Below, piece after piece: positions 5,340 to 11,236 of a stretch of 11,236 nucleotides of DNA. The translations under genes and the position numbers were made by a program. The notes below the pieces were generated by a model that made no database searches, was not told the origin of the DNA, and saw only the letters and a program-made list of their open reading frames with translations. The stretch comes from Acidimicrobiia bacterium (GTDB lineage Bacteria > Actinomycetota > Acidimicrobiia > Acidimicrobiales > AC-14): contig JAFASB010000217.1 in the NCBI GenBank assembly GCA_019244985.1, positions 1 through 11,236 on the forward strand, given 5' to 3'. Every line of letters begins with the position of its first letter. Positions within the stretch are counted from its first letter, which is position 1.

Positions 5340-6608
5340 TTACTTGAAAGGATTTGCGATCGGACGGACGATGTCGAGATAGACGGTCATGGCGCCGAAC
5401 AGCAGGACCACCGTGACCACCGCCGCTGTGATCGGGAGCATCTTCGAGATGTCGGCCTGATACCGCTTCCCCTTGCGCGACCGGATGCGCTCGTAGGTGG
5501 CGATCGCCACGTGCCCGCCGTCGAACGGAAGCAACGGGATCATGTTGAAGATCCCGATGAAGATGTTGATGAGGACCAAGAGGGTGAGCACGTCGAGCCA
5601 GCCCTGTTGAGCCGCCTGCCCGGCGACCCGCACGAACCCGACCACCGACACCGGCCGCTCCGCTTCCTTGCCCGAGACGGTCCCGTGGCCCGAGAGCTGC
5701 TCGGTGTAGTCCTTGAGGTGGCTGGGCGCGAAGATCGAGCCGAAGGCGCCGAACGTGCCCCACGTGTAGTGGCCGAGGTCCCGACCGGCCCGCCATACGG
5801 CGATCGGGAAGCTGGCCTTGTCGGCCACCACCTTCGGACTGATGCCGACCGCCACACCCTCGTTGCCCTCGATGACGATCTTGCTGGGCGTGGCCGTGAG
5901 CTTCAGGAGCTGATTGCCGCGCTGGACGATGAACTCGACGGGCTTGTTCTCGTGGCTCTTGATGTACGGCGAGATGGTGTCCCACTTGTGCACCACGTGG
6001 CCGTCGACGGCGAGGACCTGGTCTCCGACCCGGAGGTCGGCCTTCTCGGCGGGGCTCAGCTCGCCGCCCTTGGCGCCGGCGCCGAACACGGTGCCGATCG
6101 TCGTGGTCGGAGCGGGCTCGCCAACGGCCGCCCACACCACGACCAGCAGCAGGAAGGCGATGATGAAGTGCATCGTCGAGCCCGCCACGGCAACGAGCAG
6201 CCGGCGGGGATAGGACTTCTGGCGGTACGTGCGGGCCTCGTCCGCCGGGTCGACCTGCTCGAGGTTGTTCATCCCGAGGATCCGGACGTAGCCGCCGGCG
6301 GGGATGGCCTTGATGCCGTACTCGGTCTCGCCCTTCTTGATCGACCACAGGCGGGGTCCGAAGCCGAAGAAGTACTCGCTGACCTTCATGCCCGACCACT
6401 TGGCGGTCACGAAGTGCCCGAACTCGTGGAGCATGACGATCACGATTACGGCGAAGATCACCGCGAGGAACGGGATGAAGCCAGAGACGACCGACAGCAC
6501 AACGATGACGGCGACGAAGAAGGCGAGCCGCAACAGGCGCTCTCGGTTGTCGATTTCGACGGGGGGCTTCGGTGCTGCGTCCTCGCGCCGCTTCAGCAAT
6601 TGCGTCAT
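5340..6608 (-). CDS. M50-family site-2 intramembrane metalloprotease (RseP/Rip1-like)
   Basis: Site-2 proteases cut membrane-bound substrates such as anti-sigma factors within the bilayer. The 422-residue protein shows the zinc motif HEFGH (61-65) at the end of a hydrophobic segment, the conserved block FGFGPRLWS (81-89), GYVRILGM (106-113), one PDZ domain (about 180-240), and the second catalytic motif NMIPLLPFDGGH (355-366) with the Asp ligand D363. A last membrane segment lies at about 391-412. Two features are unusual: a further hydrophobic segment (about 26-42) and polar lead precede the first catalytic helix, and the usual GPxxN motif reads GSTMH (143-147). It resembles mycobacterial Rip1 in sequence and position, between dxr and ispG. 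The ATG at 6608-6606 lies 8 nt after the dxr stop. The substrate cannot be told from the window; no anti-sigma factor gene is nearby. Confidence 0.93.
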   Translation of the reverse strand: MTQLLKRREDAAPKPPVEIDNRERLLRLAFFVAVIVVLSVVSGFIPFLAVIFAVIVIVMLHEFGHFVTAKWSGMKVSEYFFGFGPRLWSIKKGETEYGIKAIPAGGYVRILGMNNLEQVDPADEARTYRQKSYPRRLLVAVAGSTMHFIIAFLLLVVVWAAVGEPAPTTTIGTVFGAGAKGGELSPAEKADLRVGDQVLAVDGHVVHKWDTISPYIKSHENKPVEFIVQRGNQLLKLTATPSKIVIEGNEGVAVGISPKVVADKASFPIAVWRAGRDLGHYTWGTFGAFGSIFAPSHLKDYTEQLSGHGTVSGKEAERPVSVVGFVRVAGQAAQQGWLDVLTLLVLINIFIGIFNMIPLLPFDGGHVAIATYERIRSRKGKRYQADISKMLPITAAVVTVVLLFGAMTVYLDIVRPIANPFK

Positions 6609-6616
6609 TGGTGTGG

Positions 6617-7768
6617 CTACCGCGCTCTCTTCTCGACCGCCCGCCGGGCGAGCTCACGAGCCCGCCGGTCTGCATCGATCACAACGTCGACACTGTTCGG
6701 CGTTGTTCCATCGTGGTCCTCCAAAACCTCCCGGATCACGTCGGCAATTGCGGTCCAGGCGATAACACTCTCGAGGAATGCTGCCACTGCTACCTCGTTT
6801 GCCGCGTTCAGCCACGCCGGTGCGGTTCCTCCCATTCGTCCGGCCTCGTAGGCCAGCCCGAGGCACGGAAACGTCTCGAGGTCCGGCGCCTCGAAGTCGA
6901 GGCGTCGGGCCGCCGACCAATCGAGGGCCCCGAAGGCAACGTCGTTGCGCTCGGGATAGGCCAGGGCGTACCCGATGGGCAGGCGCATGTCGGGGTTCGA
7001 GAGCTGGGCGATCGTCGCCCCGTCGGTGAACTCCACCATGGAGTGCACGATCGACTGCGGATGCACGACGACGTCGACGTCGTCGTAGCCGACGCCGAAC
7101 AGCTCGTGAGCCTCGATCACCTCCAGGCCCTTGTTGAGCAGCGTCGACGAGTCGATGGTGTTCTGGGGTCCCATGTTCCACGTCGGATGAGCGAGGGCCT
7201 CGTCGACGGTGACGTCGGCAAGCTCCCCGGAGCTGCGTCCGCGAAAGGGTCCCCCGCTGGCGGTGAGCACGATGCGCCGCACTTCGGCTGCCCGGCCCGC
7301 TCGGATGCACTGGTGGATGGCACTGTGCTCGGAGTCGACGGGAACGATCTCGGCGCCCGGTGTGGCGCGCACTTGCTGCACGACCGGTCCGGCCGCGATC
7401 AGCGACTGCTTGTTGGCCAGCGCCAGCCGCCGCCCGGATTCCAGGGCCGCCATCGTCACCGGAAGGCCGGCGAACCCCACCACCGCGTTGAGCACGACGT
7501 CGGCGTCCCGGGAGATTTCGGCGAGCGCCGCGGGGCCGGCCAGCACCTCGGTGCCCGACGGCACCAGCTCCTCGAGCTTGGGCGCCAGGTCGGCGTCGGC
7601 GATCGCCACCACGTCGGGCCGCAACCGCTGGGCCTGGCCCCCCAGAACGTCGATCGACGTGGCCGCGCCGAGGGCGACGACGCGGTAGCGGTCGGGCTCG
7701 GCTTCGATGACGTCGACTGCCTGCGTGCCGATCGACCCCGTGGAGCCGACCAGCGCGACAGACGTCAT
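6617..7768 (-). CDS. dxr: 1-deoxy-D-xylulose 5-phosphate reductoisomerase
   Basis: Dxr rearranges and reduces DXP to MEP with NADPH and a divalent metal, the committed step of the MEP isoprenoid pathway. The 383-residue protein has the NADPH loop GSTGSIG (8-14), the metal site in VDSEHSAIHQ (D145, E147) with E216 in NKGLEVIEA, TASGGPFRG (169-177), the flexible-loop HPTWNMG (194-200) and NAANEVAV (321-328). The length is typical. The highly conserved ANKES motif reads ANKQS, with Gln at 121. The open frame extends upstream to 7978, but that part overlaps cdsA and encodes Arg-rich non-family sequence. The ATG at 7768-7766 gives the exact family N-terminus and forms an ATGA overlap with the cdsA stop. 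No Shine-Dalgarno is seen, so translation probably depends on coupling to cdsA. Confidence 0.97.
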   Translation of the reverse strand: MTSVALVGSTGSIGTQAVDVIEAEPDRYRVVALGAATSIDVLGGQAQRLRPDVVAIADADLAPKLEELVPSGTEVLAGPAALAEISRDADVVLNAVVGFAGLPVTMAALESGRRLALANKQSLIAAGPVVQQVRATPGAEIVPVDSEHSAIHQCIRAGRAAEVRRIVLTASGGPFRGRSSGELADVTVDEALAHPTWNMGPQNTIDSSTLLNKGLEVIEAHELFGVGYDDVDVVVHPQSIVHSMVEFTDGATIAQLSNPDMRLPIGYALAYPERNDVAFGALDWSAARRLDFEAPDLETFPCLGLAYEAGRMGGTAPAWLNAANEVAVAAFLESVIAWTAIADVIREVLEDHDGTTPNSVDVVIDADRRARELARRAVEKRAR

Positions 7769-9468
7769 GCGAACTTGAGGAGGCGCAGCAGGTAGTACGC
7801 GGCGGGCGCCACGAAGAGGAGGCCGTCGACGCGGTCGAGCACGCCGCCGTGGCCAGGAAGCACGCGGCCCATGTCCTTGACGCCGAGATCGCGCTTGATC
7901 ATCGACTCGGCAAGGTCGCCGAGCGGCGCTGCGACACAGACGACGAGGGCCAAGGCCAGCGCCCGGCCGAAGGTCCACGGATGAATCTTGAAGATTCCCT
8001 GAACGATGATCGTCACGACGAAGGTGACGACGGTGGCGCCGACCAACCCCTCCCAGGTCTTGTTGGGGCTGATGTTGGGCGCGAGCGGCGTGCGACCGGT
8101 GCGCCCGCCGACAGCGTAGGCACCGACGTCATAGGCGACGGTGGCGATGACCGGCAGGAGGAACAGCGTGATGCCGTCGTGGGCCAGCGCCCCCTTCGAC
8201 GTCACACCCGGGATCCGCAGGAGCAGCGCCGCGAAGCTGCCGAGGAAGGCGACGTACATGAACGCCATGACGGTGATGGCGACGTTCATCGCCGGCCGGG
8301 CGTGGACCACACCGGCGAGATACCAGAGGAACGTGAAGACGACGAAGAGCCCGAGGACGAGCGGCATGGCGTCCTCGCCCTTCCAATAGACGGCACCGAG
8401 CATCGACGCCGTGCCGACGAGGCCGAGCAGCGTGGCGGGGTGGTACCCGCGCGTCCGCAGTGTCTCGTAGAGCTCGAAGGCGGCGACCGTGAGGACGGCG
8501 GTGACGAGCACGAGTACGGCGATGGCGCCGATCTTGGCCGCGACAAGCACGGCCAGACCGAGGAGGAGGCCGGCGCCGATGGCAACCGGGAGGTCGCGCT
8601 CCTGCGTCTGCTGCACCGGCTCGGCCATCGGCTCGTAGTTGCTCGAGGACACCGACGTCACCTGCTGCGGCGGCGGAGAGGGCGCTTCCTGCACCGGCGG
8701 CGGGGCAGGCTCGGGCTCGTCGAAGCTGTAGAGATCCGAGTAGTCGGTCTGGCCCGTATCGAGGGCACCGACGCGTGTCTCGTCGTCGGCGAGGGCGGCG
8801 CCGGAGTCGAAGTCGGGCTCCTCCCAGTCGGAGGGCTGGTCCCGCCAGCGGGGCGCGGCGGAGAACGCCGACCACGCCAGCTCTTCGTCGTCGCCGGCGG
8901 CCAGAGACTCACCCTCGGGCTCGCCGAGGATCGCCGGCACCTCGCCGGTGCCGGGCTCGGTCCAGTGCGGAAGCTCGACGCCGCGCGCCGGCGTGACGAG
9001 GGTGGGTGAGTCAGACGGGGCACGAGGGGCGGGCGGGGTGGGGGGCGGCGCCGGCTCGGGCTCCACGCCCCAGTCGTCCTCAGCAGGCCAGGCCTCCGGC
9101 TCGGCGTCCCACGCCTCCGACTCGGCAGCCCAAGCCTCGGGCTCGTCGGACGGCGTCGTCGTGAGACCCTCGAGGTAGTCGTCGTCGTCGAGCTCCTCGG
9201 GCGTGGGCGCCGAGCTCACGATCGCCGGCTTGGCCACGGCCGACGGGTCGCTGCCTGCCATCGGGAATCGCAACGGCGGGCGGGGCCCCTCCGGCGCGGG
9301 CGGCACGTCGCCGAAGCGAGGCGCGTCGTCGGGGCGCCGGCCGGCGGCCTGGCCCGCCTCGATGGCGGCCGCGGCCTCGTCGGCGCCGATGATGCGCACG
9401 CTCTCACTGGACGGGCGCGGGCCCCGGCGCTCCCGGGGCTCTTCGTTCTGATCGCTGCGGTCGGACAC
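7765..9468 (-). CDS. cdsA: Phosphatidate cytidylyltransferase (CDP-diglyceride synthase) with long acidic N-terminal extension
   Basis: CdsA makes CDP-diacylglycerol from phosphatidic acid and CTP at the membrane, the entry point to phospholipids. The catalytic part is residues about 290-567, with some eight hydrophobic segments. It contains YDVGAYAVGGRTGRT (446-460), ISPNKTWEG (466-474) and the full family signature SMIKRDLGVKDMGRVLPGHG followed by GVLDRVD (522-548). That part alone has the normal size of the family. Residues 1-290 are an added hydrophilic region rich in Asp, Glu, Pro and Ala, probably disordered and cytoplasmic, with three tandem copies of a seven-residue EAW motif (110-130). 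The GTG at 9468-9466 has a clear Shine-Dalgarno (GGGAGG) five bases upstream and starts 14 nt after frr, so the extension is read from the true start and not added by misannotation. The stop overlaps the dxr start by four bases. uppS, often found between frr and cdsA, is absent here. Confidence 0.96.
   Translation of the reverse strand: MSDRSDQNEEPRERRGPRPSSESVRIIGADEAAAAIEAGQAAGRRPDDAPRFGDVPPAPEGPRPPLRFPMAGSDPSAVAKPAIVSSAPTPEELDDDDYLEGLTTTPSDEPEAWAAESEAWDAEPEAWPAEDDWGVEPEPAPPPTPPAPRAPSDSPTLVTPARGVELPHWTEPGTGEVPAILGEPEGESLAAGDDEELAWSAFSAAPRWRDQPSDWEEPDFDSGAALADDETRVGALDTGQTDYSDLYSFDEPEPAPPPVQEAPSPPPQQVTSVSSSNYEPMAEPVQQTQERDLPVAIGAGLLLGLAVLVAAKIGAIAVLVLVTAVLTVAAFELYETLRTRGYHPATLLGLVGTASMLGAVYWKGEDAMPLVLGLFVVFTFLWYLAGVVHARPAMNVAITVMAFMYVAFLGSFAALLLRIPGVTSKGALAHDGITLFLLPVIATVAYDVGAYAVGGRTGRTPLAPNISPNKTWEGLVGATVVTFVVTIIVQGIFKIHPWTFGRALALALVVCVAAPLGDLAESMIKRDLGVKDMGRVLPGHGGVLDRVDGLLFVAPAAYYLLRLLKFA
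9079..9141 (-). repeat. Three tandem 21-bp units inside the CdsA extension
   Basis: Residues 110-130 of CdsA are PEAWAAE, SEAWDAE and PEAWPAE, three copies of a seven-residue unit with fixed Glu-Ala-Trp and a closing Ala-Glu. At DNA level these are three 21-bp units with silent and coding differences. A degraded further unit (DDWGVEPE) follows. Confidence 0.85.
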
Positions 9469-9473
9469 GAATG

Positions 9474-9479
9474 CCTCCC
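9474..9479 (-). promoter_or_regulatory. Shine-Dalgarno sequence of cdsA
   Basis: The minus strand reads GGGAGG, five bases before the GTG at 9468 and inside the 14-nt gap after the frr stop. It is one of the few strong ribosome binding sites in the upstream block. It fixes the cdsA start and therefore confirms that the long N-terminal extension is translated. Confidence 0.8.
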
Positions 9480-9482
9480 GGT

Positions 9483-10040
9483 TCAGACCTCGAGGAGCTC
9501 GTGCTCCTTGTGCTGCACCATGCGGTCGATCTCTTCCACGTATTCGTGGGTGAGTTTTTCGAGCTCCTTCTCGGCCCGCTCGAGGTCGTCCGACGAGACG
9601 TGGCCGTCCTTCTCCAAGGATTCGAGCTCATGGCGGGCGGCGCGGCGGAGGTTGCGTACGGCGACGCGACCCTCCTCGGCCTTGTGCTTGACGACCTTTA
9701 CGAGCTCCTTGCGGCGTTCCTCGGTGAGCTGGGGGAACGTCAGCCGGATCACCTGGCCGTCGTTCGAGGGGTTGATCCCGAGGTCGGAGTTCTGTAAAGC
9801 CTTCTCGATGGCTTTGATTGAGTTCTTGTCGTAGGGCTGGATCACCAGCAGCCGCGCTTCGGGCACGTTGAAACCCGCCAGCTGCTGGAGCGGCACCTCG
9901 GTGCCGTAGTAGTCGACCCTGAGCTTCTCGACGAGTGCCGGCGTCGCCCTACCCGTGCGCACGCTCGAGAACTCTGACTGCGTGTGGCCGACGGCCTTGG
10001 CCATCTTGTCCGCGCAGTCGACGAGCGTCTCGTCAATCAT
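9483..10040 (-). CDS. frr: Ribosome recycling factor
   Basis: Ribosome recycling factor works with EF-G to split the post-termination ribosome. The 185-residue length is the family norm and the sequence aligns end to end. It shows SSVRTGRATPALVEKL (25-40), the VDYYGTEVPLQQLA segment, PYDKNSIKAIEKA and the second-helix region LTFPQLTEERRKELVKVVKH, which form the coiled three-helix bundle (domain I) interrupted by the small beta domain (about 31-105). The start is ATG at 10040-10038, 12 nt after the pyrH stop, with only a weak GC-rich ribosome binding site. The pyrH-frr pair is one of the most conserved gene neighbourhoods in bacteria. No unusual feature is seen. Confidence 0.98.
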   Translation of the reverse strand: MIDETLVDCADKMAKAVGHTQSEFSSVRTGRATPALVEKLRVDYYGTEVPLQQLAGFNVPEARLLVIQPYDKNSIKAIEKALQNSDLGINPSNDGQVIRLTFPQLTEERRKELVKVVKHKAEEGRVAVRNLRRAARHELESLEKDGHVSSDDLERAEKELEKLTHEYVEEIDRMVQHKEHELLEV

Positions 10041-10052
10041 GGCCGCCGCCAG

Positions 10053-10802
10053 TCACCGAACAAGAGTACCGATCGACTCACCCTCGAGGGCGCGACGTAT
10101 GTTGCCGGGCGCCATCACGTCGAAGACGACGATCGGCAGCTTGTTGTCCATGCAGAAGGTGATGGCGGTGGAGTCCATCACCTTCAGGCCCCGGTTGAGG
10201 ACCTCGATGTACTCGACCTCGTCGAACTTGGTGGCGTCCGGGTTGATCAACGGGTCGTCGGTATACACGCCATCGACCCCCGAGTGCGTGCCTTTGAGGA
10301 TCGCCTCGGCGCCGATTTCCGCGGCTCGCAGGGCCGCGGTGGTGTCGGTGGTGAAGTACGGGTTGCCAGTGCCGCCGGCGAAGATCACGATGCGGCCCTT
10401 CTCGAGGTGCCGCGTCGCCCGCCGCTTGATGTAGGGCTCGGCCACCTGTGCCATCTGGATGGCGCTCATGACGCGCGTCGCCTGGCCGACCTTTTCGAGG
10501 GCGTCCTGTAGGGCGAGGGCGTTGATGACCGTCGCCAGCATCCCCATGTAGTCGGCGTTGGCGCGGTCCATGCCCTCGCCGGCGCCCGTTTGACCGCGCC
10601 AGATGTTGCCGCCGCCGACGACCACGGCGATCTCGGTGGAGAGCTGCTGTTGGGCCTCGGCGACTTCCGCCGCCATGCGGGCGACGACTGCGCCGTCGAT
10701 GCCGTAGCCGATCGAGGCGTCAGCGAACGCCTCGCCGGACAGCTTGAGCACGACCCGCTGCCAGCGGCCGCCACCCTCGCCGTTCGGCGAAACGTCGCTC
10801 AC
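10053..10802 (-). CDS. pyrH: UMP kinase
   Basis: PyrH phosphorylates UMP to UDP with ATP and belongs to the amino acid kinase fold, a hexamer in characterised bacteria. The 249-residue protein has KLSGEAF (20-26), VVGGGNIWRG (61-70), DYMGMLATVINALALQDAL (84-102), the UMP-binding GTGNPYFTTDT (144-154), GVDGVYTDDP (175-184) and the C-terminal FDVMAPGNIRRAL (227-239). The segment KGTHSGVDGV looks about two residues longer than in E. coli. About 15 polar residues precede the first strand; such leaders are common in actinobacteria. The start is GTG at 10802-10800, 6 nt after tsf, without a good Shine-Dalgarno, which suggests translational coupling to tsf. Confidence 0.97.
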   Translation of the reverse strand: MSDVSPNGEGGGRWQRVVLKLSGEAFADASIGYGIDGAVVARMAAEVAEAQQQLSTEIAVVVGGGNIWRGQTGAGEGMDRANADYMGMLATVINALALQDALEKVGQATRVMSAIQMAQVAEPYIKRRATRHLEKGRIVIFAGGTGNPYFTTDTTAALRAAEIGAEAILKGTHSGVDGVYTDDPLINPDATKFDEVEYIEVLNRGLKVMDSTAITFCMDNKLPIVVFDVMAPGNIRRALEGESIGTLVR

Positions 10803-10808
10803 GTGCAG

Positions 10809-11236
10809 CTAGCGCCCGACCTCGACCTGGGCGAAGCGCGTGACCTTGGCATCGCCCAGCAACTGCTTGATCGTCATCTTCGGATCGCGCACGAACTTCT
10901 GCTCCATCAGCACGCGCTCGGCGAAGAACCGGCCGGCCAGCTTGCCCTCGACGATCTTGGGGATCGCCTGCTCGGGCTTGCCCTCGTTGCGCGTCTCGGC
11001 CTCCAGGATCTGACGTTCCTTCTCGACCTCCTCGGCCGGGACCTCGTCGCGGGTGAGGTACTCGGGCCGGGAGAACGCGATGTGCAGCGCGATCTCGTGG
11101 GCCAGCGCTTGGTCGCCACCCTGCAGCTCGACGAGCACACCGTTGACGCCGCGCTCGTTCTGGATGTGGAGGTAGGCGTCGAGGACGGCGCCCGACGGCG
11201 CCTCGAACCGCACCACGCGTCCGACGCTGATGTTCT
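10809..11236 (-). CDS. tsf: Elongation factor Ts, C-terminal half (runs off the right edge)
   Basis: EF-Ts is the guanine nucleotide exchange factor of EF-Tu. About 141 residues are visible, from NISVGR to the TAG stop at 10811-10809. They match the C-terminal half of E. coli EF-Ts: the core-domain segment ALAHEIALHIAFSRPEYL, the VPAEEVEKERQILEAE helix, KIVEGKLAGRFFAERVLMEQ, FVRDPKMTIKQLL and the final VTRFAQVEVGR. It ends directly after this last strand, without the C-terminal module of the E. coli protein, as in mycobacteria. The N-terminal UBA-like domain and the TDFV-type motif lie outside the window. A GTG at 11216 is internal and not the start. The rpsB gene would be expected just upstream, outside the window. 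Confidence 0.96.
   Translation of the reverse strand, partial: NISVGRVVRFEAPSGAVLDAYLHIQNERGVNGVLVELQGGDQALAHEIALHIAFSRPEYLTRDEVPAEEVEKERQILEAETRNEGKPEQAIPKIVEGKLAGRFFAERVLMEQKFVRDPKMTIKQLLGDAKVTRFAQVEVGR

Noticed and set aside
5220..6851. Plus-strand open frame of 543 codons opposite ispG, the protease and dxr
   Set aside because: It is antisense to three conserved genes and its translation is His/Asp/Arg-rich without family features.
7769..7978. Upstream extension of the dxr frame to a start at 7978
   Set aside because: The 70 extra residues are Arg/Pro-rich, lie wholly within the 3' end of cdsA and precede the exact family N-terminus at the ATG at 7768.
7849..9009. Plus-strand open frame of 386 codons opposite cdsA
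   Set aside because: It is antisense to the catalytic domain and extension of CdsA, and its composition is that of a reversed membrane protein.
9079..9141. Short regular repeats considered as a CRISPR array
   Set aside because: The units are directly tandem without spacers, in codon phase, and lie inside cdsA.
11214..11216. GTG at 11216 as the start of tsf
   Set aside because: The frame stays open to the window edge and the upstream residues (NISVGR) continue the EF-Ts family alignment, so this is an internal Val.

Overview
The window is a GC-rich stretch of bacterial chromosome that is almost completely coding, and every gene I can support lies on the minus strand. The content fits a member of the Actinomycetota. 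Five start codons are GTG and one is TTG, third positions are rich in G/C, and the gene order resembles two blocks known from mycobacteria: dxr, a site-2 protease, ispG and an acetyltransferase; and rimP, nusA, ylxR and infB. The Ala/Pro/Glu-rich disordered tails suggest an uncultured or less-studied lineage, possibly Acidimicrobiia. That placement is inference, not shown by the sequence.

Read in the direction of transcription (high to low coordinates), the first block is tsf (C-terminal half only), pyrH, frr, cdsA, dxr, an M50 site-2 protease, ispG and an Eis-like GNAT acetyltransferase. Spacing is tight: gaps of 6, 12 and 14 nt, a 4-nt overlap between cdsA and dxr, then gaps of 8, 22 and 11 nt. 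This looks like one long operon. It joins translation (EF-Ts, ribosome recycling factor), nucleotide supply (UMP kinase), CDP-diacylglycerol for phospholipids, two enzymes of the MEP isoprenoid pathway and an intramembrane protease.

A 138-bp gap (2736-2873) is the only substantial intergenic space. It holds a -10-like hexamer, a perfect 8-bp stem with a T-rich run reading on the minus strand, a 16-codon ORF lying across that hairpin, and a strong Shine-Dalgarno before rimP. The hairpin may end the upstream operon. Because it lies downstream of the only promoter-like sequence I see, it may also act as an attenuator in the rimP-nusA leader.

The second block is rimP, nusA, ylxR and infB (N-terminal part only, running off the left edge). 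It covers 30S maturation, transcription elongation and termination, a small RNA-binding protein, and translation initiation factor IF2. The rimP stop and nusA start overlap (TGATG).

I found no mobile element, CRISPR array, rRNA, tRNA or phage gene. Most of the window is conserved housekeeping sequence. The points most worth a second look are the rimP leader, the roughly 290-residue acidic extension on CdsA with its 7-residue tandem repeats, the Glu-to-Gln change in the Dxr ANKES motif, the altered GPxxN motif and extra membrane segment of the protease, and the Eis-like enzyme at the end of the isoprenoid block.
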